Positions 14,130-19,422 of a stretch of 19,422 nucleotides of DNA are shown here, piece after piece. Position 1 is the stretch's first letter, and every line of letters begins with the position of its first letter. The notes under the pieces were generated by a model, which ran no database searches, was not told the origin of the DNA, and saw only the letters and a program-made list of their open reading frames with translations. This DNA is from Verrucomicrobiota bacterium (GTDB lineage: Bacteria > Verrucomicrobiota > Kiritimatiellia > Kiritimatiellales > Tichowtungiaceae), in NCBI GenBank assembly GCA_030619095.1, contig JAUXCB010000002.1:1-19422 (forward strand). Reading direction: 5' to 3'. The translations under genes were made by a program, and so were the position numbers.

Positions 14130-14158
14130 TTGACAAGGGCTCCGCCCTCCTCTACTTT
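14130..14158 (+). promoter_or_regulatory. Sigma70-type promoter of the tRNA-Lys gene
   Basis: TTGACA (14130-14135, perfect -35) and TACTTT (14153-14158) are 17 bp apart and followed by a GC-containing discriminator (ATGCGC), as common for stable RNA genes. The spacer holds GGGCTCCGCCC. The start of transcription would be near 14165, leaving a leader of about 70 nt. The rest of 14042-14236 contains nothing else I can name. Confidence 0.6.
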
Positions 14159-14236
14159 ATGCGCTTTCCAGATGCAAAGCCTGCGTCCCCACCCTTTCGG
14201 GAGAAGGTTCAATGAGCTGGGAAACTCCTCTTTGGA

Positions 14237-14309
14237 GGGCCGGTAGCTCAGTTGGTAGAGCATGTGACTTTTAATCACAGGGTCCTGGGTTCGAGCCCCA
14301 GCCGGCTCA
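14237..14309 (+). tRNA. tRNA-Lys (anticodon UUU)
   Basis: A full 73-nt cloverleaf can be drawn. The acceptor GGGCCGG (14237-14243) pairs with CCGGCTC (14302-14308) with one G-U pair, and the discriminator is A. The D arm is GCTC...GAGC with AGTTGGTA in its loop. The anticodon arm is TGTGA-CTTTTAA-TCACA with anticodon TTT. The T arm is CTGGG-TTCGAGC-CCCAG. The CCA end is not encoded. Lys (UUU) follows from the anticodon. Confidence 0.95.
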
Positions 14310-14358
14310 CTCTTTCAGATCAAAACATTCTCCCCGACCGGGGCACTCCATTTGGACA

Positions 14359-14394
14359 CAAAAAAACCGCCCGGCCTTTCGGTCGAGCGGTTTT
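14359..14394 (-). terminator. Rho-independent terminator of the histone-like gene
   Basis: AAAACCGCCCGGCC (14363-14376) pairs with GGTCGAGCGGTTTT (14381-14394) with one mismatch and one G-U pair and a TTTC loop. On the minus strand it is followed by seven or more T. It lies 20 bp after the histone-like stop. On the plus strand it ends in TTTT and could also stop the tRNA-Lys transcript. Confidence 0.85.
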
Positions 14395-14413
14395 CACCAC
14401 AAGGTCAGGTCAA

Positions 14414-14677
14414 TTATTTGATGCTGAACTTTTTAGAGATGGCTTCTTCAGCTTCCATCCAATAGCCGGCGGAACCATTTTTGTTGTCGTCATTCTGCGC
14501 AGCGAAATACGCAGCCTCAGTGACCATCGAGTAAAACTTCTCTTTATTGACGACTATTTTTTTTGCGGTCGCCTTTTTGGCCGGGGCTTTTTTCGCAGGG
14601 GCTTTCTTAGCGACTGCTTTCTTCGCAACGGCCTTTTTGGCCGGGGCTTTTTTTGCTGTTGTTTTTTTGGTAGCCAT
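14414..14677 (-). CDS. Histone H1-like Lys/Ala-rich DNA-binding protein with DUF2934-like tail
   Basis: This 87-residue basic protein has an N-terminal half (residues 1-45) made of AKKAPAKKAVAKKA-type repeats, like the tail of histone H1 and of bacterial H1-like (Hc1/AlgP-type) proteins that bind DNA without sequence preference. The C-terminal half (about 47-82, 'FYSMVTEAAYFAAQNDDNKNG' then 'SAGYWMEAEEAI') resembles DUF2934, which often ends 'DWLEAE'. A nucleoid role is inference. The start at 14677 has GAGGAG about 8 bp upstream. It is monocistronic with a strong terminator, divergent from argS. The repeated GCC/AAA codons make the DNA itself repetitive (about 14560-14670). Codon slippage in the repeat could change its length between strains. 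Confidence 0.8.
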   Translation of the reverse strand: MATKKTTAKKAPAKKAVAKKAVAKKAPAKKAPAKKATAKKIVVNKEKFYSMVTEAAYFAAQNDDNKNGSAGYWMEAEEAISKKFSIK

Positions 14678-14856
14678 TTTTCTCTCCTCAATTCAGTTTT
14701 TCTGCCGGCCTTTTGCCATGCAATTTCGGGGACTGTAATTTTCCTGCGACTAAAAGCAACTCTATTGTTTCCCTATATTCATCTTCCTTAAAAGGCGCTT
14801 TTACTGCATTCGGAAATATGATTCCATCTCGCCTGATTTTAAATGGAAGAACAATC

Positions 14857-16590
14857 ATGAAACAAAATACCCTCTCCTTTGAAAAACAACTTTCCGACTG
14901 GTGCGCCAACACCTTTGCGACCTGCTTCCCTGACTCCGATCTCAGCACCTTTACCCTTGGGGTCACCCCAGGGAAAAACGAACAGTTCGGCGACTACCAA
15001 TGCGAAGCCGCCATGAAACTTTCTAAAAAGCTTCGCACCAATCCTCGAGCAATCGGTCAGGCATTCATTGATCATGCGGTCCTCCCCGGCCTGATTGAGA
15101 AAATCGAAATTGCCGGGCCAGGCTTTATCAATATTTTCCTAAAAAATGAAGGCATTTCCATCCAGCTCACCGACATGCTGACCGACGAAAATCTCGGGCT
15201 TCCAAACAAAGGAAACAACCAAACCGTCCTCATCGACTATTCCAGCCCCAACATCGCCAAACCGATGCACATTGGCCATATCCGCTCGACGGTCATCGGC
15301 AACTCCATCGACCGCCTCTACCGTGCGCTCGGCTACAACGTCATTGCCGACAACCACCTTGGCGACTGGGGAACCCAATTTGGGCTCATTATTCTCGGCT
15401 ACCGCGAATTCGCCGATCACGATGCGCTTAAAACCGCGCCGGTTGAAGAACTCGAACGCATCTACGTCGAAAGCTACAACCGCTCCAAAGAGGATGGCAC
15501 TTGGCGCGACCGCGCCAAGGCCGAACTCGTTAAACTCCAGCAGGGCGACAAAGAAAACCGTGCACTTTGGGCCACATTCATTCAGCTCACTCTCAGCGAA
15601 TTTAATAAAATATATAAACGCCTTGATGTCTCCTTCGACCTCTACCGAGGCGAAAGTTTTTATAACGACGACCTTGCCAAAACCGTTGAAAAACTCGAAA
15701 TGGCCGGACTCTCTGAAGAGTCCGACGGCGCATTGATCTGCAATCTCGAAGAGGATGGCCTCGCCGTCGCCATCGTCCGTAAATCCGACGGGGGCTACAA
15801 CTACACCACCACCGACATCGCCACCGTCGCCTCACGCACTGAAGAGTTTTCTCCTGCAGAAATCATCTATGTCACCGATGAGCGCCAGCAGTTGCACTTC
15901 AAGCAGTTCTTCCACATCTGCAAACAACTCGGCATTGAAACCAAACTCACTCATATCTGGTTTGGCCTCATGCGTCTGCCCGAAGCCACCTTCTCCACCC
16001 GCGAAGGAAATGTAATCAAACTCGAAGCCCTGCTTGACGAAGCGGAAGCCCGCGCCCTCGAAGTCGTCAAAGCCTCCAGCCCCGACATGGATGAAACACA
16101 GCAAAAAGAGGTCGCCCGCGCCGTTGGCATCGGTGCCATCAAATACACCGACCTCAGCCAGAACCCACAGAGCCTCGTCACCTTCACCTGGAAAAAAGCT
16201 CTCGCCATGGACGGCAACTCCGCCCCCTACCTTCAATACGCCTACGCCCGCATTGCCTCCGTCCGCGACAAATATGCCACGAAGTTCCCCGGCATCAACC
16301 CCGACGAATTCCCGATCAAACTGACCGAAGAACAGGAGCGCCGACTAGCCTTGAAGCTCATCCGCTTCCCCTCAGCTGTTGAATCCGCCGCCCGACTTCA
16401 TCGCCCGAGCGTCATGGCCGACTATCTCTACGATCTCAGCCAGGCCTACAGCTCCTTCTACCAAAACGTCCCCTTCCTCAAAGCCGAACAAGGCCCGCGC
16501 GAAAGCCGCATCCGCCTCTGCACTCTCACCGCGTCCGTTCTGAAAAAAGGACTCTCCCTTCTCGGTATTGAAACCCCCGAGAGGATATAG
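14857..16590 (+). CDS. argS: Arginyl-tRNA synthetase
   Basis: ArgS charges tRNA-Arg (class I). The 577-residue protein has the N-terminal additional domain (about 5-110, with 'FGDYQCEAAMKLSKKLR'), the HIGH motif as 'KPMHIGHIRSTVIGNS' (135-150), 'ADNHLGDWGTQFG', 'YTTTDIATVASR', 'IYVTDERQQLHFKQFF', and 'FSTREGNVIKL' in place of KMSKR, which is usual for many ArgRS. An anticodon-binding DALR domain ends in 'LGIETPERI'. The start at 14857 has GGAAG about 8 bp upstream; the open frame to 14713 has no matching family sequence. Most relatives end in PERM. Here ATA-TAG closes the gene and overlaps an ATAGGCCATAGGCTATAG repeat, so the repeat seems to supply the stop. Confidence 0.96.
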   Translation: MKQNTLSFEKQLSDWCANTFATCFPDSDLSTFTLGVTPGKNEQFGDYQCEAAMKLSKKLRTNPRAIGQAFIDHAVLPGLIEKIEIAGPGFINIFLKNEGISIQLTDMLTDENLGLPNKGNNQTVLIDYSSPNIAKPMHIGHIRSTVIGNSIDRLYRALGYNVIADNHLGDWGTQFGLIILGYREFADHDALKTAPVEELERIYVESYNRSKEDGTWRDRAKAELVKLQQGDKENRALWATFIQLTLSEFNKIYKRLDVSFDLYRGESFYNDDLAKTVEKLEMAGLSEESDGALICNLEEDGLAVAIVRKSDGGYNYTTTDIATVASRTEEFSPAEIIYVTDERQQLHFKQFFHICKQLGIETKLTHIWFGLMRLPEATFSTREGNVIKLEALLDEAEARALEVVKASSPDMDETQQKEVARAVGIGAIKYTDLSQNPQSLVTFTWKKALAMDGNSAPYLQYAYARIASVRDKYATKFPGINPDEFPIKLTEEQERRLALKLIRFPSAVESAARLHRPSVMADYLYDLSQAYSSFYQNVPFLKAEQGPRESRIRLCTLTASVLKKGLSLLGIETPERI

Positions 16591-16616
16591 GCCATAGGCT
16601 ATAGACTTTAGGCTTT
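16586..16616 (+). repeat. ATAGGC(C/T)ATAG repeat at the argS 3' end
   Basis: After the last argS codons the sequence reads ATAGGCCATAGGCTATAG and then ACTTTAGGCTTTGGG, with several TAG-containing sub-repeats. The argS TAG stop (16588-16590) lies in its first unit. Confidence 0.5.
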
Positions 16617-16626
16617 GGGAAAGATT

Positions 16627-16673
16627 CCTCGCAGAGGCGCAGAGCACGCAGAGATTTTCCAAGGTTCGGAAGA
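16627..16673 (+). repeat. Composite repeat: family B arm followed by family A palindrome
   Basis: CCTCGCAGAGGCGCAGAG (16627-16644), a 10-bp linker (cacgcagaga), then TTTTCCAAGGTTCGGAAGA. The mirror-image unit lies at 17090-17137, which suggests that A and B travel together. Confidence 0.65.
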
Positions 16674-16706
16674 ATTTTGACCGCGAAATACGCGAATAAA
16701 CGCGAA

Positions 16707-16725
16707 TTTTCCAATGCTTGGAAAA
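16707..16725. repeat. Perfect family A palindrome TTTTCCAA-TGC-TTGGAAAA
   Basis: 8-bp perfect arms and a 3-bp centre; the longest copy in the window. It is the reference form for the family. Confidence 0.75.
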
Positions 16726-16890
16726 CTCGTTGTCACCCACGCCCTAATCTGCTAAAAAACGGTATTGCATCTGTTTACATACTTGCAGTGCCAAAGCAAC
16801 AAACTCTGGAATTTGGAAGATGACCACTTCACACCCGCCTCAAAAACCTTTGGGGGGTTACTCCGGTTCACCGTGAAGGCTCACCATGAA

Positions 16891-16964
16891 CGGCTCACTC
16901 GGAGAGTTCGCCCTACCTTTTGATTTTGAAATTTAGAGGTGGGGCGACGTCTCCGACGGAGCCA
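16891..16964. repeat. 28-bp imperfect inverted repeat (CGGCTC...ACCT)
   Basis: The arms 16891-16918 and 16937-16964 pair at 22 of 28 positions across an 18-bp AT-rich loop (TTTGATTTTGAAATTTAG-like). The stem would be strong. It is REP-like, but its sequence is unrelated to the RAYT ends at 94 and 1148. Confidence 0.7.
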
Positions 16965-17059
16965 GGTCTCTGACGATAAGTTTTTCTGCCATTCCCCTTA
17001 TCCCTTCGTTCTCTTTGTTGCCTCTATGCAATCCTCTCTGGTGCTTCCGCGGTCATCAC

Positions 17060-17076
17060 TTTCCAATGCTTGGAAA
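17060..17076. repeat. Family A palindrome TTTCCAA-TGC-TTGGAAA
   Basis: Perfect 7-bp arms with the same TGC centre as the copy at 16707. Confidence 0.7.
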
Positions 17077-17089
17077 CTTTTCGGTCGTT

Positions 17090-17137
17090 TTTTCCCACCC
17101 TTGGAAAACCCTCTGCGATCTCTGCGCCTCCGCGAGG
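17090..17137 (-). repeat. Composite repeat: family A palindrome followed by inverted family B arm
   Basis: TTTTCCCACCCTTGGAAAA (17090-17108), an 11-bp linker, then CTCTGCGCCTCCGCGAGG (17120-17137, 17/18 to family B). It is the mirror image of 16627-16673. Confidence 0.65.
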
Positions 17138-17211
17138 AATCTCCCGCCCCTTTAGCTTCCATTGCTTTTCGTTTGCATGAATTAGTGGTTAAAGCTCAGC
17201 CGGGCGGCGTG

Positions 17212-17240
17212 TTGACAAAAGGCACACAATGTCATACCAT
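17212..17240 (+). promoter_or_regulatory. Possible promoter of the toxin-antitoxin pair
   Basis: TTGACA (17212-17217) and TACCAT (17235-17240) have a 17-bp spacer. The predicted transcription start (about 17246-17248) falls on a GTG in the toxin frame at 17247, downstream of the ATG at 17229. So either the toxin starts at the GTG with no leader or this promoter match is chance. Confidence 0.35.
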
Positions 17241-17516
17241 CCTGTTGTGAAGGTGATTAACTGGAATCCGAAAAAGAATGAGTGGCTAAAGAAAAATCGC
17301 GGGGTCTGTTTTGAACAGGTTGCAACCATTCTTGAGCAGGATGATGAGGTGGCGGGTTTTGAGCATCCGAACCAAAAGAAGTATCCAGGGCAGAGAATCA
17401 TCGTTGTTGAAATCGATAACTATGCCTATGTGGTTCCATGCATTGAAACGAGCAAAGAAACATTCCTTAAGACCATAATCCCCAACCGCAAGGCAACGAA
17501 AAAATATTTGAGGTGA
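17229..17516 (+). CDS. BrnT-like toxin of a type II toxin-antitoxin pair
   Basis: This 95-residue protein resembles small BrnT-type ribonuclease toxins. It has 'INWNPKKNEWLKKNRGVCFEQV' (matching the 'W[DN]..KN..L.K..G[IV].FE' start of the family), a core 'HPNQKKYPGQRIIVVEIDNY', and a basic end 'FLKTIIPNRKATKKYLR'. Proteins of this shape are commonly followed by a ribbon-helix-helix antitoxin, as here. The start at 17229 has AAAAGG 6 bp upstream, but a GTG at 17247 would give the shorter N-terminus (MKVINW) usual in the family. The antitoxin ATG lies 3 bp after the stop, so translation is probably coupled. Toxic activity is inferred from the family, not shown. Confidence 0.75.
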   Translation: MSYHPVVKVINWNPKKNEWLKKNRGVCFEQVATILEQDDEVAGFEHPNQKKYPGQRIIVVEIDNYAYVVPCIETSKETFLKTIIPNRKATKKYLR

Positions 17517-17519
17517 ATT

Positions 17520-17873
17520 ATGAAAAACGATCCTATGAAAAACCCTATGCTGGACGCAGAAGAAAAAGAACTGCTCGAATCGGTCGAGCGGGGGGAGTGG
17601 GTACCCGTTAAAGATATGGATAATTGGCGCACTGAGTTGCGCGAATCCGCGCGCAACACCCTGCGTAAAAACAAACGAATCAATATCCGACTCTCGGCCA
17701 AGGATCTTGGAGACATCCAGACAGCGGCCATAGAGGAAGGCATTCCCTACCAGACGTTGATTTCGAGCATCATCCACAAATATGCCAGCGGAGCACTAAT
17801 TGACCGTAGAGCACTAGTTATTCATGAAGCGCCCGCACCCTACAAAGTCAGCACTGATAAAAAGGGAAAGTAA
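17520..17873 (+). CDS. BrnA/CopG-like ribbon-helix-helix antitoxin
   Basis: This 117-residue protein is the likely partner of the toxin directly upstream. Residues about 12-35 ('LDAEEKELLESVERGEWVPV') form the conserved start seen in such antitoxins. Residues about 57-93 ('KRINIRLSAKDLGDIQTAAI' followed by 'EEGIPYQTLISSIIHKYASG') are a ribbon-helix-helix DNA-binding fold, with the beta strand RINIRLS. The C-terminal tail is probably flexible. Such antitoxins bind the toxin and repress the operon promoter. The start at 17520 has GAGGTG 5 bp upstream, inside the toxin 3' end. Toxin-first order is typical of BrnT-BrnA. Confidence 0.78.
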   Translation: MKNDPMKNPMLDAEEKELLESVERGEWVPVKDMDNWRTELRESARNTLRKNKRINIRLSAKDLGDIQTAAIEEGIPYQTLISSIIHKYASGALIDRRALVIHEAPAPYKVSTDKKGK

Positions 17874-17920
17874 TCCCTGTATGAGCATCGAGAAACGGCT
17901 CAAGGGGATGGGCGACAAAA

Positions 17921-17968
17921 GGGTCAGAAATTTTTTATCCGTGCACCCCCGTGTTCATTCGTGGTTAA
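17921..17968 (+). repeat. REP-end-like GGGTCAG and CGTGTTCATTCGTGGTTAA phrases
   Basis: In the 104-bp gap before the mutase gene, GGGTCAG (17921-17927) recalls the GGGGTCAG start of the RAYT ends. CGTGTTCATTCGTGGTTAA (17950-17968) is a phrase I know as a common dispersed repeat in environmental bacteria. Neither has a second full copy in the window. Confidence 0.3.
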
Positions 17969-17977
17969 ACTATCCCA

Positions 17978-19312
17978 ATGAACGCATTTAAAGCATACGA
18001 TATTCGAGGTGTTTACGGGCGTGATTTTAATGCAGATGATGTGGAACGGATCGGCTTTTTTCTTCCAAAGCTACTGAACGCCGCCCGGGTGCTGGTTGGG
18101 CGCGACGACCGCACCAGCTCGCCAGAGGTGTTCGAAGCACTCTGCAATGGCATCACTTCTGCAGGTGCGGATGTGGTTTCGATCGGGCTGGCCACCACGC
18201 CCACAATCTATTTTGCAACCGCCACCAAGGGGTTCGATGCCGCCGTACAGATCACGGCATCGCACAATCCGCCCGAATACAATGGGCTTAAGGTCTGCCG
18301 AACGGGCGCCCTACCCGTCGACTATTCTACCGGTCTGGCCGATCTTGAGCGAATGTGTAAGGGCGATAGGATTCCTGATGAAAAGCTCGGGAGCATTTCA
18401 GAAATCGATGTGCGCGGTGAGTACCTCGATTTTCTGCGGAAATATCTGCCCGATCTTTCCGCGCTGAAAATCGGTATCGATTGCTCCAATGGCATGGCCA
18501 GCCTGCTCATCAAGGAGCTGCTCGGCAATCAACCGAAGTACATATACGATGAAATCGACTGCACCTTTCCCAACCATCCGCCCAATCCGCTCGATGAAAA
18601 AAACTGTGCCGACCTGAAAAAGCTGGTGAAAGACAACGGGCTCGACCTGGGACTGATTTTTGATGGCGATGCCGACCGGGTAATGTTTATTGATGAACAG
18701 GGTCGCTATGTGCAGCCCGATCTGATTACTGCGGTACTGGCCGAATATTACCTCACCAAAAAACCGGGACGCGTCTTACACGATGTCCGCACCTCTCGAG
18801 CCGTCGACGAACGGATCCGAGAGCTCGGTGGCGAGCCGCACATGTGGAAAGTCGGCCACTCGTTCGCTAAACAAAAAATGCGCGAGCTCGACTGCATCGT
18901 CGGCGGCGAGCTGGCTGGCCACTACTACTTCCGCGACTTTTTCTACTGTGACTCAGGAATGCTCACTGCGCTCATCATTTTGAGCATTGCCGCCAAACTC
19001 AAGAGGAAGGGGGAAACGTTTTCAAGCACGATCGACGGGCTGCGGCACTATGCCAGTTCCGGCGAGTTGAATTATCACATCGAGGAAAAAGATGCCGCCA
19101 CGGCTGCGCTGGTGGAAACCATGACTGCAGCGGAAAAACCGGAAGCTGTGTATGACATGGACGGGTACCGGATTGAATTCGCGAAGTGGTGGTTTAACGT
19201 CCGCACATCTCAAACCGAGTCTTACCTCCGCCTGCTGATCGAGGCCGACAGCGATGCCCTGCTCGCCGAAAAACGCGCCGCCATTGAGGCGATCCTGAAG
19301 CCCTTCATTTAA
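17978..19312 (+). CDS. Phosphomannomutase/phosphoglucomutase
   Basis: A 444-residue alpha-D-phosphohexomutase, which moves the phosphate between C1 and C6 of mannose or glucose to feed nucleotide-sugar and envelope polysaccharide synthesis. Domains: 'FKAYDIRGVYG' (4-14), the phosphoserine loop 'TASHNPPEYNGLK' (93-105, Ser95), the metal loop 'DGDADR' (229-234), the sugar-binding 'GGELAGHYYF' (309-318), and the phosphate-binding 'VRTSQTESYLRL' (408-419), which is 'RPSNTEP' in the usual form. The length fits ManB/AlgC-type enzymes (about 440-460). Which sugar it prefers cannot be settled from sequence. The ATG at 17978 has no clear Shine-Dalgarno, and the upstream bases belong to a repeat-like phrase. 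It is convergent with a minus-strand gene at the right edge. Confidence 0.94.
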   Translation: MNAFKAYDIRGVYGRDFNADDVERIGFFLPKLLNAARVLVGRDDRTSSPEVFEALCNGITSAGADVVSIGLATTPTIYFATATKGFDAAVQITASHNPPEYNGLKVCRTGALPVDYSTGLADLERMCKGDRIPDEKLGSISEIDVRGEYLDFLRKYLPDLSALKIGIDCSNGMASLLIKELLGNQPKYIYDEIDCTFPNHPPNPLDEKNCADLKKLVKDNGLDLGLIFDGDADRVMFIDEQGRYVQPDLITAVLAEYYLTKKPGRVLHDVRTSRAVDERIRELGGEPHMWKVGHSFAKQKMRELDCIVGGELAGHYYFRDFFYCDSGMLTALIILSIAAKLKRKGETFSSTIDGLRHYASSGELNYHIEEKDAATAALVETMTAAEKPEAVYDMDGYRIEFAKWWFNVRTSQTESYLRLLIEADSDALLAEKRAAIEAILKPFI

Positions 19313-19314
19313 GC

Positions 19315-19331
19315 TTTCCAACCATCGGAAA
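19315..19331. repeat. Family A variant TTTCCAA-CCA-TCGGAAA
   Basis: 6 of 7 arm pairs around a 3-bp centre, 3 bp after the mutase stop. The A run of its right arm also forms the T tract of the terminator on the minus strand. Confidence 0.5.
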
Positions 19332-19373
19332 AAAGAAAGCGGGATGTCCCAAACTCTGGAAAATCCCGCTTTC
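19328..19373 (-). terminator. Rho-independent terminator, mainly for the minus strand
   Basis: GAAAGCGGGAT (19335-19345) pairs perfectly with ATCCCGCTTTC (19363-19373), an 11-bp stem with a 17-nt loop. On the minus strand a T run follows (CTTTTTTTCC). On the plus strand it is followed by GCGTGG with no T tract. It therefore fits a gene entering from the right, and may also slow transcription from the mutase gene. Confidence 0.75.
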
Positions 19374-19398
19374 GCGTGGAGCGTTTTGAACGACGCGC

Positions 19399-19422
19399 CT
19401 ACCGGCGCTGATTGCCTCCTCC
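19399..19422 (-). CDS. Last codons of a minus-strand gene, Gly-rich C-terminus (partial)
   Basis: Read on the minus strand the edge gives GGGNQRR followed by TAG at 19401-19399, with the terminator starting 26 bp later. Gly-rich ends of this kind occur in small RNA-binding (RRM) proteins and some helicases, but seven residues cannot identify a family. The terminator orientation is the main support. Confidence 0.3.
   Translation of the reverse strand, partial: GGGNQRR

Larger units (their letters stand above)
16591..17228. other. Gene-free stretch rich in short repeats
   Basis: I see no plausible gene in these 638 bp. It holds a family B arm (16627-16644), a family A variant (16655-16673), three CGCGAA(A/T) units of about 10 bp (16682-16709), a perfect family A palindrome (16707-16725), a 28-bp imperfect inverted repeat (16891-16964), another family A palindrome (17060-17076), and a family A plus inverted family B pair (17090-17137). 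Short open frames here are translations of these repeats. Confidence 0.7.

Noticed and set aside
14252..14791. Plus-strand 179-codon frame starting in the tRNA
   Set aside because: It begins inside tRNA-Lys and runs antisense through the terminator and the histone-like gene; its Phe/Gly-rich sequence is the complement of AKKA repeats.
16372..16740. Minus-strand 122-codon frame at the argS end
   Set aside because: Half is antisense to argS and half is translated repeat sequence.
16591..17228. CRISPR array as an explanation of the repeats
   Set aside because: The repeats are of several kinds, in both orientations and unevenly spaced, with no regular repeat-spacer pattern and no cas genes.
16939..17250. 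Plus-strand 103-codon frame before the toxin
   Set aside because: It runs through several dispersed repeats and has no family resemblance or ribosome binding site.

Overview
The window looks like a chromosomal segment of a Gram-negative bacterium. I infer a member of the PVC group (Kiritimatiellota, Lentisphaerae or Verrucomicrobia). The reasons are a divergent FtsZ, an Ala/Lys-rich histone-like protein with a DUF2934-like tail, a BrnT/BrnA-like pair, and a high load of short dispersed repeats in and between housekeeping genes. This placement is inference; no rRNA is present.

Layout. Positions 1-93 hold, on the minus strand, what looks like a fragment of an IS110-family transposase. A REP-associated (Y1/HUH) transposase element with 25-bp terminal inverted repeats fills 94-1172, and its right repeat supplies the stop codon of the adjacent HAD phosphatase gene (minus). 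A divergent region with two short palindromes separates that gene from an NAD-type malic enzyme (plus, 1928-3343). From 14029 down to 3445 the minus strand carries ten consecutive genes: comF, accD, folC, murG, murC, an endonuclease/exonuclease/phosphatase (EEP) protein, ddl, ftsQ, ftsA and ftsZ. This is a fatty-acid/folate block joined to a division and cell wall (dcw) cluster. murB is absent, and the EEP gene sits where murB often lies. A tRNA-Lys(UUU) gene with a clear promoter, a histone-like gene with a strong terminator, and argS follow. A 640-bp gene-free stretch dense in repeats precedes a BrnT/BrnA-type toxin-antitoxin pair and a phosphomannomutase/phosphoglucomutase. The window ends in a terminator and a few codons of a minus-strand gene.

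How the genes work together. MurG, MurC and Ddl make peptidoglycan precursors. FtsQ, FtsA and FtsZ build the divisome. AccD feeds fatty-acid synthesis and FolC the folate pool.

Most notable observations. (1) ftsA is cut by an in-frame TAG. The same frame then continues for 51 sense codons that encode a typical FtsA C-terminus with a Trp-containing amphipathic helix, ending in an 8-bp overlap with the ftsZ start. (2) Several short dispersed repeats lie inside or at the edges of essential genes (murC, murG, argS, the HAD gene) and are translated or supply stop codons, much like Rickettsia palindromic elements. (3) A family of 19-bp palindromes (TTTTCCAA-N3-TTGGAAAA) recurs at gene borders, sometimes coupled to a second repeat. 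(4) FtsZ has altered nucleotide-binding motifs.
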